Below, in pieces: positions 23,403-32,627 of a DNA stretch of 45,985 nt. The stretch's first letter is position 1, and every line of letters begins with the position of its first letter. The notes beneath the pieces were generated by a model. The model had not been told where the DNA came from, did not search any database, and saw only the letters and a list, made by a program, of their open reading frames with translations. Position numbers and translations under genes: made by a program. The DNA lies in the NCBI GenBank assembly GCA_017467845.1, contig JAFUKH010000073.1:1-45985 (forward strand). Direction: 5' to 3'. The DNA comes from Lachnospiraceae bacterium. Its GTDB lineage: Bacteria > Bacillota > Clostridia > Lachnospirales > Lachnospiraceae.

Positions 23403-25163
23403 TTACATCTCTGCCATAAGCAGAAGAAACTTATCATTTCCAAATGCTGCTTTATAGCCATATTTTTCAATCATTTCATTAATCAGAAGTCCTTTTTTAT
23501 CATTGAAATCCGTAATATTTGTCTCACGATTTAAAATAATGACAGGACATTCTCTTCCATTTTCATCAATCTCTCTCTGCAACTGGGTCATAACTTCTTC
23601 CATCACTATATAATTGTAGGAGCGAAGATCCGCCCAAGGACTGAGCACACAGGGCATCTCCAGATAAAATGACAAGGAGGGAATGCTTCCATACAGAAGG
23701 ACTTCCTTTCCCTTCAAATTGGTTTCTTCCACAAATTCCGAAATCTCGCTTAAAATCACTGCTTTTTCTTCATCTGTTTTAATCCACTTTAAAGTATCGT
23801 TATTTTCTACATAGGTAGTATGTTCCTTACCGCCGGTCGCCTCCGTAAAGACATATCTGACACTGAATCGCACACTCTGATATCCCAATACAAGAATCAC
23901 CATGCAGATTACCAGTTTTGCAGGAATACTGCTTAACCTCAGCTTCTTAACCTTAAACTTTGTAGGAAACTGTCTTACAAATCTCCAAAGCAGCCATAAG
24001 GTAACCGGAGCTGCCACATACAGATTGTTCATTGCTGCAAACAGCTGATTATTACTTCCCAGCGGAGTCACCAACACTGTCAAAATATTTAATCCACAAA
24101 GCAGCTTCTCCTGCTCTGTAAACTCTTTACCAAAAATCACTATAATCCCAATGATATGAGTTGCCCACAGGAAAAAAATTGCCCACTGGAACACGCCGTA
24201 TAAGTTATCGTACCACGGCAGCAACACACCAATTTTGTGGAACCACCACACAAGTACCGCTATCACCCCCACGCTCAATGCAACGGAGATTACCTGTAGC
24301 CTTTCGGGAATCACTTTATAAATAACCATCCCCACAACCACTGCGACCACCAGATACAATACCCACTGTAGGTTACCAACGTAACTGTCTATCTGCCCAC
24401 GAATCATGGAAAACACGGTGTAGTCTGACGCTTCGGAAGGCATACTCAGGAGACGGATGATGCCGTGTACATAGTCTCCCACACCGTCTCGTAAGGCCAC
24501 TACTCCAAGTCCTGCTCCCACTCCGACCAAATATCCGACAACACAGGTAAATGTCTGGTTGACAACCCTTCCAATCTTTTCCTTACGAATAATTGCCATG
24601 GCCCAAACAGCCAAAATCAGAGAAACCTGAGCAAGATTTGAAAACCTCACAAACAAATTCAGTCCAAGGCACACTCCTGCAAGAACAAAATACAGTCTTG
24701 AAAATTTCGACTCCTCTCTCAGAGCAAGGTAAAGCAGAATCACTGCCACATCCATCAAAATGTAGGTCAGATAATTGTACAGAAGTGCCGTTGGGCACCA
24801 GGAAAGACACACCGCCAGAAACTCTCCGGCAAAAACAATCCACTTTGGGAGCTTTACTACCTCCACACAAAACCAGAAGCCCAGCACCGCCAATACTGAT
24901 AAGGTCAATCCCGTATACAGATTTAGTCCCAGATAGGTATCCCCTAACGGAAGCTTAGTAAACAGATTCCCTAAGAGACTGGCAAAGTAGGTGCTGAAAT
25001 ACCACATAGAATCCATATTCTCAATGTAGGTAAAATTCGCATAATTATAACCGGTATCCCACAAATCCACACCATGAAAGATATGCCTCAGCGGATATAC
25101 AAACAGTATGGCCTTCATGATAAATTTTATAATCTCATCTTTGATATTAAGCTGTTCTTCCAC
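23403..25163 (-). CDS. GT-C-like multi-pass membrane protein, putative glycosyltransferase
   Basis: This roughly 586-residue protein has about eleven membrane helices and a soluble C-terminal domain (about 430 onward). The first outside loop holds D33 and D36 in HGVDLWDTGYNYANF. An acidic pair there is the pattern of GT-C enzymes that use polyprenyl-phosphate sugars. No specific family match is certain. The start is ambiguous: GTG 25163 with a G-rich site seven bases upstream is my choice. TTG 25178 is possible, and ATG 25118 has no good ribosome binding site. The chosen start overlaps the end of the acyltransferase gene by 37 bases. Confidence 0.7.
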   Translation of the reverse strand: MEEQLNIKDEIIKFIMKAILFVYPLRHIFHGVDLWDTGYNYANFTYIENMDSMWYFSTYFASLLGNLFTKLPLGDTYLGLNLYTGLTLSVLAVLGFWFCVEVVKLPKWIVFAGEFLAVCLSWCPTALLYNYLTYILMDVAVILLYLALREESKFSRLYFVLAGVCLGLNLFVRFSNLAQVSLILAVWAMAIIRKEKIGRVVNQTFTCVVGYLVGVGAGLGVVALRDGVGDYVHGIIRLLSMPSEASDYTVFSMIRGQIDSYVGNLQWVLYLVVAVVVGMVIYKVIPERLQVISVALSVGVIAVLVWWFHKIGVLLPWYDNLYGVFQWAIFFLWATHIIGIIVIFGKEFTEQEKLLCGLNILTVLVTPLGSNNQLFAAMNNLYVAAPVTLWLLWRFVRQFPTKFKVKKLRLSSIPAKLVICMVILVLGYQSVRFSVRYVFTEATGGKEHTTYVENNDTLKWIKTDEEKAVILSEISEFVEETNLKGKEVLLYGSIPSLSFYLEMPCVLSPWADLRSYNYIVMEEVMTQLQREIDENGRECPVIILNRETNITDFNDKKGLLINEMIEKYGYKAAFGNDKFLLLMAEM

Positions 25164-26221
25164 GTTTCTTCCCCCCAAAGCTTTTTCACCGTTTCAAATA
25201 GTAAACCGCGGAACATATCCACTAATACGCCGATTACAAATACCAAAACTACGGAAACTACGGCTCTCATAACCATAAACCACACAGGTTCTCCAAGATC
25301 GGCCCCACACCAGGCAGGCCAGAGCCAGCGAATCTCCACATGCTCATGTAATAAATATACACCAAAGGTATAGGGAGCCACCTTGCAAATCAGCTTCGCA
25401 AACTTTCCCTCACCACTAATATTCCACTTAATAAATCCACAGAAAAGTGCCACTGCAGCAAACAAATTCATAATATGATTGTAGTGGTATGCATTCTGTA
25501 CAAAGCTTTCCAGTGCACCGGTCTTAAGGCACACAATTCTAAGCAGCATTGTCCATCCAAAAATCGCAAGCACTCCCAATACATAACACAGAACGCTCTT
25601 TTTACAGGTACTGAAAAAAGGAATCCCGTAAAGCCTGATATAAGCAGCCACCAAAAACACGCACATAAACCAAAGTGCATCATATCCCAGACTGTCTAAG
25701 GTCAGCTGCACCGGAATAACAGATTTCGGCACTGATATGAACAAAAGCAAAAGCGCAATCGTAATCTGCAGCTTCTTCTTCTCCATGGATTTTGCAGCAC
25801 ACGCCAAAAGCGGTGCAAAAAGATACATAAGCACATAGGCCGTTGCAAACCAATACTGCTCCATATGAATGGGCAAAACATACTGTGCCAGACGATAAAT
25901 CCCCAATTCTCCCAGAGGTATCATTCCTATCGTCACCAACACCACCGAAACTAAAATACTGTAAAATAATACCTGACAAATCAATTCTACCAGACGTCCC
26001 GGCTTAAAAGAAGATTCCACCAGAAAATAACCGCTGATTAACATATATACATTTACAGCCACAATACAAAACGCCTCCATAAACCAGGCAACGTAGCTAT
26101 TAATTCCAAATTCTCCTGTCAAGGGCTGAAGAAAATTCCCTTTCGAAAGGTAATGAAGCATCACTACCATCATCATAGAAATGATTCGCAACAGTTCTAC
26201 GCTCACTATCCTCTTTTTCAT
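25127..26221 (-). CDS. Acyltransferase-3 family membrane O-acyltransferase
   Basis: This integral membrane acyltransferase has 364 residues and about ten helices. Such enzymes typically add O-acetyl groups to surface sugars (OafA/WecH relatives). The N-terminus RIVSVELLRIISMMMVVMLHY is diagnostic, with the likely catalytic H23. A second feature is WFATAYVLMYLFAPLL near the middle. It lies between the GtrB-like transferase and a GT-C-like gene in the long operon, so the acetyl group probably goes on the glycan made here. The acceptor sugar is not determinable. Confidence 0.88.
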   Translation of the reverse strand: MKKRIVSVELLRIISMMMVVMLHYLSKGNFLQPLTGEFGINSYVAWFMEAFCIVAVNVYMLISGYFLVESSFKPGRLVELICQVLFYSILVSVVLVTIGMIPLGELGIYRLAQYVLPIHMEQYWFATAYVLMYLFAPLLACAAKSMEKKKLQITIALLLLFISVPKSVIPVQLTLDSLGYDALWFMCVFLVAAYIRLYGIPFFSTCKKSVLCYVLGVLAIFGWTMLLRIVCLKTGALESFVQNAYHYNHIMNLFAAVALFCGFIKWNISGEGKFAKLICKVAPYTFGVYLLHEHVEIRWLWPAWCGADLGEPVWFMVMRAVVSVVLVFVIGVLVDMFRGLLFETVKKLWGEETWKNSLISKMRL

Positions 26222-26239
26222 GGTAGTGCCCCCCTTCTC

Positions 26240-27196
26240 TTATCGACGCTTCCAGGCGCCAATCACCTCGCCCTGCACATTCTCGGTCACATTGCTGATA
26301 ATATATTTGGGTCTTCCTTTTACCTCTTCATATATTCTGGCTATGTAATGTCCGATAATGCCGAGACTCAGCATGATAAAACCACCAATAATCAAAATCA
26401 GCAGAATCACAGTAGTAAAACCTTCCACCGCAGTTCCCATCAGATATCTGACAAGAGTCTGCACCGCCAGCACAACACTGAATAAAATAGAAAACATTCC
26501 CATCACCGTTACAAGCTGTAGTGGCAAGGTACTAAAGGATGTTGCATTAGTAATAGCATAACGTAGAAGACTGACAAATGACCACTTACTCTCTCCGTAG
26601 ACGCGCTCCTGCACCTCATATTCCACGGTAATGGTATTAAAACCGGCCCAGAAGGATAAAGCACGGAAAAAGGTATTTTTCTCCGGCAGCTCTAAAAGCA
26701 CATCCACAACCTTTCGATCAATCAACTTAAAATCTGAAGAGGAATTCATGTCCATTTTAATCAGATAACTCATAATCTTGTAGAAAAGTCCTGCACTCAA
26801 TTTATATCCAAGACTCTCCTTACCGCGACTGCTCTTGATCCCCTCTACCACTTCATAGCCTTCCTGCCACAGTTTCCACATCTGTGGAATCACCTGCGGT
26901 GGGTGCTGCAAATCACAGTCCATTACGATTACCGCATCACCGGTGGTAATCTGAAGCCCCGCAAAAATCGTGGCTTCCTTTCCAAAATTACGGCTAAAGC
27001 AGGCACCCTTAATGTGAGGATTCTCCTTGGCAACCTTTTCAATTTTTTCATAAGTTTTATCCTTAGAACCATCGCTAATAAATACCAGCTCGTAATCAAT
27101 CTGTTCCTTGGCTAAAAGCTCCGATAATACCTTCGCGGTATTTTCAATATTTTGTTCTTCGTTGTACGATGGTAGTACGATAGATAACACTGCCAT
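26240..27196 (-). CDS. GtrB-like polyprenyl-phosphate glycosyltransferase
   Basis: This GT2 enzyme of the DPM1/GtrB type would transfer a sugar, often glucose, from a nucleotide sugar to undecaprenyl phosphate on the inner face. It has 318 residues. The GT-A domain opens with LSIVLPSYNEEQNI, has FISDGSKDKT, the metal motif DCD (93-95) in VMDCDLQHPP, and the conserved FSRNFGKEATI. Two C-terminal membrane helices (about 229-255 and 265-290) anchor it. The next gene is a Glucos_trans_II protein that would use the lipid-linked sugar. No GtrA flippase is visible. Confidence 0.9.
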   Translation of the reverse strand: MAVLSIVLPSYNEEQNIENTAKVLSELLAKEQIDYELVFISDGSKDKTYEKIEKVAKENPHIKGACFSRNFGKEATIFAGLQITTGDAVIVMDCDLQHPPQVIPQMWKLWQEGYEVVEGIKSSRGKESLGYKLSAGLFYKIMSYLIKMDMNSSSDFKLIDRKVVDVLLELPEKNTFFRALSFWAGFNTITVEYEVQERVYGESKWSFVSLLRYAITNATSFSTLPLQLVTVMGMFSILFSVVLAVQTLVRYLMGTAVEGFTTVILLILIIGGFIMLSLGIIGHYIARIYEEVKGRPKYIISNVTENVQGEVIGAWKRR

Positions 27197-27209
27197 TCCT
27201 TTTCTCCTT

Positions 27210-28754
27210 CTAGCGATTCACATTCTCGGTTTTAATATACATCACACCATCAATAATCTTAATAGAGTTCTCTCCGGGGAAGCTGTCCATTGCCACATAT
27301 TCTTCGCTATAATACATCTCCGCCATGGCCTCAGCCGGCAAAATATTCAAGGTTGCCCCCAAATAAGCCTTCATAAAAAGCTTATAGTTAGTGGAGGTAT
27401 ACAGGAGATTATCTCCCGTCATTCCAATCATGTTAGAGGTAACATGATTCGTTAAATCCGTGATAGGAAACTGCTCATCTCCAACCACACCTACCATTGC
27501 AACGGGAATGCCCGGATAATACCCTTCTGTCTGTTCAATCCGGTCCAGAAGTCTCAGGCAATATGCATAGGTTTTCTCATATTTTTTCTCCAGATTGGAA
27601 TATGCAATCTGATCCGTTACCACAAAGTTAAAAGCAAGAACGCCACTGCAAAGAAGCAACAACCACTCGGAAGCTCCCTTATATTTGTCCGGCGCATATC
27701 TTGCCACAAATGCAACCATACAAATGGGGAACAGTACCCATTGATAACGCATCAGGAGATGATATGTCACATTCGGTGAAATAACAAATATCAGGTTGGT
27801 TGCGACCGGAATTCCTACAACCAGAAGCACCAGTACCGCATAAAACCACAGGCTCTTATACCACTTTTTCTGCACACATAAAGTGAAAACCGTAACTAAT
27901 GTAGCAAACACAAGTAATGCAAGTACAACCGTAGAAAATACATTGTTCATCAGTACATTACCACCAAAGGTAAATCCAAAGAAATCCACATACATGGACT
28001 TAACTGAGGAAAGAATTCCACCGCCAAGTCCGGCACCCATACCATCAATGCCCTGATAATTCGCAAGCTCTTTCCCCTGAAGCTTTAACAGAATTTGCAA
28101 AATAATATAATAACCGGCTACACCGATAATTCCCATATAGAGATACTTCAGTATACCGGAAAACTTCTCTTTCAAAGTCCCTGATGAAATAAAAATCATC
28201 AGGACTCCATATATGGATAACAGTACTGCAAAAGGGAGATAAGACTGGTAAATTCCCATGCTAAAAGCAAGAAAAACTCCTCCAATCACAAAGCCCTTTT
28301 TCCACTTTTTTACACACCAAACAGACAGCACCGCAAAAAGAAGCGCCATCATATATCCATCCAAGGTGAATACATAAGCAAATGTGGATGCCAACGCCGG
28401 AAATGCCACCAGCATTCCACTAATCACTATCACTGCCCAGCTCTGCTCTACTTCCAGAAAATCCACAAGTGCCGCCGCAGCCAATGCCAGAAAGAGCATT
28501 CCCAAAAGACCAATCAGCCAAGGTACGGTAAAATATGAAGAAAACCCACAAGCAATGGTCAGAAACCATCTGCCGGAGGTAATCATATTCTGGTCAAAAT
28601 ATAAGCTATCAAGGCCATCGTGATTGGGAATATCACTGAGCATAATGGGTGCATGCACCAAGACTCCGATGATAAACGCAGCCAAAAACGCCAGCTTACA
28701 ATTCTTTTTGATATGAAGTTTTAACCATTCCCATATCTGTGAAGGATTCTGCAT
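27210..28754 (-). CDS. Glucos_trans_II (GtrII-like) membrane glycosyltransferase
   Basis: This 514-residue protein with about eleven helices looks like the Glucos_trans_II family (Pfam PF14264, named from memory). Members attach glucose from polyprenyl phosphate to a polymer outside the membrane. The opening pattern IPNHDGLDSLYFDQNMITSGRWF after the first helix is typical, with D46 and D49 as the likely active acids. A soluble segment forms the last 100 or so residues. It sits 13 bases before gtrB in the same operon, the usual partner. Confidence 0.82.
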   Translation of the reverse strand: MQNPSQIWEWLKLHIKKNCKLAFLAAFIIGVLVHAPIMLSDIPNHDGLDSLYFDQNMITSGRWFLTIACGFSSYFTVPWLIGLLGMLFLALAAAALVDFLEVEQSWAVIVISGMLVAFPALASTFAYVFTLDGYMMALLFAVLSVWCVKKWKKGFVIGGVFLAFSMGIYQSYLPFAVLLSIYGVLMIFISSGTLKEKFSGILKYLYMGIIGVAGYYIILQILLKLQGKELANYQGIDGMGAGLGGGILSSVKSMYVDFFGFTFGGNVLMNNVFSTVVLALLVFATLVTVFTLCVQKKWYKSLWFYAVLVLLVVGIPVATNLIFVISPNVTYHLLMRYQWVLFPICMVAFVARYAPDKYKGASEWLLLLCSGVLAFNFVVTDQIAYSNLEKKYEKTYAYCLRLLDRIEQTEGYYPGIPVAMVGVVGDEQFPITDLTNHVTSNMIGMTGDNLLYTSTNYKLFMKAYLGATLNILPAEAMAEMYYSEEYVAMDSFPGENSIKIIDGVMYIKTENVNR

Positions 28755-28763
28755 AGAAACTCC

Positions 28764-29609
28764 TTAATTACTCTCAATATATTCTATAATTGCCCGGGCA
28801 ATCTTTTTTCGTCCGTCTTCGTTGGGATGAATTCCATCTTCCGTATAAATCAATGCCTTTTCATGGGCTTTTTCCGGATAAAAATCTGTATACACATCCA
28901 CATAGCCCACACCATATTCCTCTGCAATCTCTGCAACCGCATTCACATATCCCGACATATATCCCCCGCCAAAGTCCTTATTCTCGCAGTTTTCCACAGT
29001 ATTTAGATACCAATTATAGGTAGGACTTATTAAGATAATCTGAAGGTCGGGTAAAGACTTTCTTAAAATCTCCAACGATTGCCGAAGAGTCCCTGCAAAA
29101 GTAAATTCATCATAGGGATTCTCCGGATTTTCAATGGGTACTCCCGCAAAATAGTCATTGGTTCCATACTCAATCAGCAGATATTTCAATCCTTCAAAAT
29201 CAATCTGCTCCATTTCGTCAATCACTGCCGGAAAATGCTCCGTTGAAGCTTCACGAATTGTAATCGTCTGTTGCCTGCCAAAATCTTCATAAGCTATTGC
29301 CCGTGTTAACGCACCTAAGGATAACCCATCCTTAGAATACAACTCATTTCCGGTAACATTCAAATTGGTCATGCTTGTCCCGCCCATTGCGCCATTAAAA
29401 ACGGTCATTCCCAATCCTTCTCCCACTAAATACGGAATCGAGGTCTCATCACGGTACTGTCCAATCAGACTATCTCCCAAGAAAAGGATGTCCACCTGCT
29501 TTTTCGGAACCTCTGTTATTTTAGCATATCCCCACAGACAGGCGCAAATCAGCAGCATAGACACCATAACATATGTAATTTTTCTGCCGCTCAACTTCTT
29601 TCTTTCCAC
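28764..29609 (-). CDS. Membrane-anchored SGNH/GDSL hydrolase
   Basis: This is a probable extracytoplasmic esterase, for example an O-deacetylase for a surface glycan. It has 281 residues. The N-terminal helix (about 12-28) is followed by the catalytic set: S47 in FLGDSLIGQ, G79 and neighbours in GAMGGTSM, N151 in YGTNDYF, and D258/H261 in DGIHPNEDGR. All four blocks are present, unlike the SGNH protein at 18133-19230. It begins with GTG and has GGAG about 11 bases upstream, so the start is a little uncertain. It lies five bases after pseG. Confidence 0.85.
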   Translation of the reverse strand: MERKKLSGRKITYVMVSMLLICACLWGYAKITEVPKKQVDILFLGDSLIGQYRDETSIPYLVGEGLGMTVFNGAMGGTSMTNLNVTGNELYSKDGLSLGALTRAIAYEDFGRQQTITIREASTEHFPAVIDEMEQIDFEGLKYLLIEYGTNDYFAGVPIENPENPYDEFTFAGTLRQSLEILRKSLPDLQIILISPTYNWYLNTVENCENKDFGGGYMSGYVNAVAEIAEEYGVGYVDVYTDFYPEKAHEKALIYTEDGIHPNEDGRKKIARAIIEYIESN

Positions 29610-29614
29610 GAAAT

Positions 29615-30643
29615 CTAATTCTCCAATATTCGAGCTATTCTTTTTGCTCCCTGCCCATCTACAATTCTCTTTTCCTTTTCACTACACTCCTTACGAAGAA
29701 GAAAATCCCCTCGTAATCTCTCAAAACCATTCCTTATCTCAGAAAGGCACTTTGCTGCATCCCAGTGATATTTCCCGGCGGACAGAGCAATCTTCTCACG
29801 CCCCACATACTCTACCAGCTTTTCCTGATTCTCCGCATAGGAAAAACAGATAAAAGGAACACCGATACTACAAAGCTCATACACCGTGGTACCTCCTGCG
29901 GTGATAGCCAGGTCACAGCCCAGCATCAGCCCGGCCATATCCTTCACATCATGCAATATCTCCACTCCGGGATGACTTTCTGCGTATTTCTGCAAAGTTT
30001 TATAATGTGGATTAAATCTGCCCGTCACTACCTGATAGAATATTCCACTCTCATAAATAGTATCCAGAATCTGCCCGGCAATATTATCCCGGTCTCCTCC
30101 ACCGGTGGTAATCAGCACCTTCCTTACCTTCTCCGCTACTGTATAATCCCGAGCCACGAAGTCCGGCCTGATCGGAATATAGGTGCTTCCGGTATAAATA
30201 ATTGTATCCACCGCTCCGGATAAGCCTTCATACATCTCCGGGTATGCGAATGCATTATAATTAATAATGCTATCCGCTGCCTTCACATCCTGTGCCATAT
30301 CATCTAAAATTACTACTTTTCCCATACACTTCAGCGCAAGCAGATACTCATTATTCACATAATAGCTGTCTACCAGAATGGTTACCTCTCCGGTGCCAAG
30401 ACCACCCACATTCTGCTCCTTCATCTGCTGCCAAAGTGGCAGCTCGGACATCATATCCCGGTAGTCTGTATTTAATACAAACCCCTGAAATCCATGGTCC
30501 ATAGCCAATTTTGCCGATTCCTCATCGGCGCAGATAAACAGTACTCTATTCTCGTCTATGTTTTCTGCCACAGTAAGGCAACGCATCAGGTGTCCCGCAC
30601 CGATTTTAGCATTACCGTCGGCTCTGATAATAATCTTTTTCAT
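29615..30643 (-). CDS. pseG: UDP-sugar hydrolase of pseudaminic acid synthesis
   Basis: PseG hydrolyses UDP-2,4-diacylamino-2,4,6-trideoxy-beta-L-altrose to the free sugar and UDP, giving the substrate for PseI. It has 342 residues, a GT-B-like fold related to MurG. The N-terminal signature is RADGNAKIGAGHLMRCL, with the likely catalytic H18. The UDP-binding end is AITAGGTTVYELCSIGVPFI. It is three bases after pseI and has only a weak ribosome binding site, so translation is probably coupled. A non-acetyl acyl group on the substrate is possible given the fkbH/acp pair upstream. Confidence 0.88.
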   Translation of the reverse strand: MKKIIIRADGNAKIGAGHLMRCLTVAENIDENRVLFICADEESAKLAMDHGFQGFVLNTDYRDMMSELPLWQQMKEQNVGGLGTGEVTILVDSYYVNNEYLLALKCMGKVVILDDMAQDVKAADSIINYNAFAYPEMYEGLSGAVDTIIYTGSTYIPIRPDFVARDYTVAEKVRKVLITTGGGDRDNIAGQILDTIYESGIFYQVVTGRFNPHYKTLQKYAESHPGVEILHDVKDMAGLMLGCDLAITAGGTTVYELCSIGVPFICFSYAENQEKLVEYVGREKIALSAGKYHWDAAKCLSEIRNGFERLRGDFLLRKECSEKEKRIVDGQGAKRIARILEN

Positions 30644-30646
30644 AAT

Positions 30647-31705
30647 TTATTCGTAATCTACAAGGTCCCACGACATTGGTGTCCCCAGCTTGGCATCCTT
30701 GGAAATCCTCTTGCCAAGAAGCTCTTCATAGTACTTGGTATGAAGCCCACAGCCGGGTCTTACACTTCGGAGATTCTCCGGTGTAAATACATCTCCTGCC
30801 TTCATATCCTGTGCCACAAAAAGGGATCTGGAATACTTTCGGCTCTTTTCCTGCTTCTCCGTCAGCTCATAGGTTACTTTCCCCAGTGCCTTCTCGATAA
30901 TACGGACATTGTCCACCATTTCCTTAAACTCTTCCGGTTCCATAGAAAAAGCAGAATCCACCCCGCCATCACTTCTTCTGAGGGTAAGGTGCTTTTCAAT
31001 AACTTTAGCTCCCACTGCCACACCGGCTCCTGCCACGGCACTGCCCATGGTATGGTCGGACAGACCTGCAATACAATCAAAGGTCTCTGCCATATTGGGA
31101 ATGGTTTTCAAATTGATTTCCTCATAAGGTGCCGGATATGCAGTAGAGCACTTCAGCAGGATTACATTCTCATTCCCCGCTTCCTTACAGGTTCTGAGCG
31201 CTCTCTCAATATCCTCCATATAGGCAATACCGGTGGAGATGATGATCGGTTTGCCGGTCTTTGCAATCTTTGTAAGGAGGGGAATGTCATTGATTTCTGA
31301 GGATGCCACTTTATATGCCGGAACATCCAACTCCTCCAAAAAGTCTACACTGGTCAGATCAAAAGGAGAGGAAAACAATATGATTCCCAGCTCGTCCGCA
31401 ATTTTCTTAAGCTTCGGCTGCCATTCCCAAGGGGTATACGCTTCCTGATATAATTTGTGCAGAATCATTCCATCCCAGAGCGCATCCTGCTCCAAACGGA
31501 AACAAGGATCATCACAATTTAAGGTAATCGTATCTGCTGTATATGTCTGCAACTTGATTGCGTCCGCTCCGGCCTCTTTCGCAGCCCGAACGATTGCCAC
31601 AGCCCTTTCAAAATCCATATTGTGATTACCGGACATCTCCGCAATAAAGAAAGTGGGACTGTTCTCACTAATTATTCTATTACCGATTCTAATCTCTTTA
31701 TTCAT
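30647..31705 (-). CDS. pseI: Pseudaminic acid synthase
   Basis: PseI condenses the 2,4-diacylamino-2,4,6-trideoxy-altrose with phosphoenolpyruvate to give pseudaminic acid. It is a NeuB-family enzyme with an N-terminal TIM barrel and a C-terminal SAF domain (about 285 onward). Features closer to PseI than NeuB include FIAEMSGNHN, TADTITLNCDD, the LWDGMILHKLYQEAYTPWEW stretch and PIIISTGIA. The SAF region shows RSVRPGCGLHTKYYEELLGK. I chose ATG 31705 over 31735 because GGAGG lies six bases upstream and the protein then begins MNKEIRIGNR. It overlaps pseH by eight bases. Confidence 0.9.
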   Translation of the reverse strand: MNKEIRIGNRIISENSPTFFIAEMSGNHNMDFERAVAIVRAAKEAGADAIKLQTYTADTITLNCDDPCFRLEQDALWDGMILHKLYQEAYTPWEWQPKLKKIADELGIILFSSPFDLTSVDFLEELDVPAYKVASSEINDIPLLTKIAKTGKPIIISTGIAYMEDIERALRTCKEAGNENVILLKCSTAYPAPYEEINLKTIPNMAETFDCIAGLSDHTMGSAVAGAGVAVGAKVIEKHLTLRRSDGGVDSAFSMEPEEFKEMVDNVRIIEKALGKVTYELTEKQEKSRKYSRSLFVAQDMKAGDVFTPENLRSVRPGCGLHTKYYEELLGKRISKDAKLGTPMSWDLVDYE

Positions 31706-32258
31706 TCTTTTCCTCCGGGAATACAATCTTCTCATATTTCTTGGTATGGCGGATGGAATTCCAGATTTCCTTGGTCATCCGAGTAAAGGTCACATCATAA
31801 GAAATCCCTTCCTTGGTAATATGATTCTTCTTCTCTTCCACGATTTCACCGCCACATAACAGGTGCAACTTTATCACTCCCTGGTTTAGGGTGAACACAT
31901 CACTGTAGATTGCATTCTTCCCCAGCTCATCAAATATGTAATCAAACATACTCATCTCCAGCGACAGTGCTGTCATAATACTGCGAAGGCTCTTCTCACC
32001 CACATAATAAGCCCAGCCAAGGTTTCCATCCGGATTGGTAAGCCCGGTTAAATTAATAACTCCGGCCTCTTTTCCGTCTACCAGAATCATCCAATATCGC
32101 ACATCCGAATTCTGTCTAATAGATGCCAGCCACTTTACCTGTCCTTCCATAGTCAGCTTAGGATTCGTATTCATATACTTTGTAATTTCCGGGTCCATGC
32201 GCCAACGCATAATGTTTTCTAAATCAGACTCCCGGATTTCCCGAAGCGTTACTGCCAT
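31698..32258 (-). CDS. pseH: PseH-like GNAT N-acyltransferase
   Basis: This 186-residue GNAT protein sits where PseH is expected. PseH acylates the 4-amino group of UDP-4-amino-4,6-dideoxy-N-acetyl-beta-L-altrosamine, normally with acetyl-CoA. The N-terminus reads LREIRESDLENIMRWRMDPEI. A YWMILVDGKEAGVINLTGL strand and NLGWAYYVGE follow, as in PseH. The gene begins three bases after an acyl carrier protein gene and overlaps pseI. That tight pairing raises the possibility that its donor is an acyl-ACP. The sequence alone cannot say which acyl group is used. Confidence 0.82.
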   Translation of the reverse strand: MAVTLREIRESDLENIMRWRMDPEITKYMNTNPKLTMEGQVKWLASIRQNSDVRYWMILVDGKEAGVINLTGLTNPDGNLGWAYYVGEKSLRSIMTALSLEMSMFDYIFDELGKNAIYSDVFTLNQGVIKLHLLCGGEIVEEKKNHITKEGISYDVTFTRMTKEIWNSIRHTKKYEKIVFPEEKNE

Positions 32259-32261
32259 AAG

Positions 32262-32480
32262 TTAAATCCCCGCTTTTTCAAAGATTTCTGCCACACTGGT
32301 AATCTCTACCGCTTCATCCAAAGGAATCGAAATTCCCAGCTGACTTTCCAGCTCTCCGATTAACATTACATGTGCAAGAGAATCCCACTGCTCCAAATCA
32401 GCAGCCTTGGTCTCTTCTGTCACGGTACCTGCCGGTACCTGAAAAATCTCTTCCATTAATGCAATAATTTTTTCTTTCAT
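32262..32480 (-). CDS. Acyl carrier protein
   Basis: This is a stand-alone ACP of 72 residues. The phosphopantetheine serine is S34 in the EQWDSLAHV motif, at the start of helix II. It has the usual acidic composition and length. It sits between the FkbH-like gene and pseH, so it is specialised rather than the fatty-acid ACP. By analogy with FkbH systems it would carry a glyceryl (three-carbon) thioester made from a glycolytic intermediate. The ribosome binding site GGAG is seven bases before ATG 32480. Three hairpins lie just upstream of the gene. Confidence 0.93.
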   Translation of the reverse strand: MKEKIIALMEEIFQVPAGTVTEETKAADLEQWDSLAHVMLIGELESQLGISIPLDEAVEITSVAEIFEKAGI

Positions 32481-32516
32481 TATATTTCTCCCTTAAATAC
32501 TATTCAGCCCCCATTC

Positions 32517-32627
32517 GCAAAATCGCATCTTCGATGCTTTTCTTTTGCTCATATATGGCTTCTCGCCATATAAATTTATGAAAACCGCCCTCCGTAAGTA
32601 CACTTACTCGGCCTGTTTATCATAAAT
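32517..32627. repeat. Three consecutive hairpins between the fkbH-like and acp genes
   Basis: An imperfect 54-bp palindrome (32574-32627, ATTTATGA ends, centre GTAAGTAC/ACTTAC) begins in the last codons of the fkbH-like gene. An 8-bp perfect stem, TATATGGC / GCCATATA, lies at 32552-32572. A nested hairpin, GCAAAA...GCATC-TTC-GATGC...TTTTGC, lies at 32517-32548. This is the only large gap in the right-hand operon. None has a clean terminator tract. They could set the ACP level relative to the genes upstream. Confidence 0.7.

Noticed and set aside
30647-31705. NeuB sialic acid synthase
   Set aside because: Its sequence pattern and the neighbours pseG, pseH and pseC fit pseudaminic acid better, and no UDP-GlcNAc 2-epimerase is present.
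32262-32480. The ACP as the housekeeping fatty-acid carrier
   Set aside because: No fatty-acid genes are nearby, and it is packed between fkbH-like and pseH genes.
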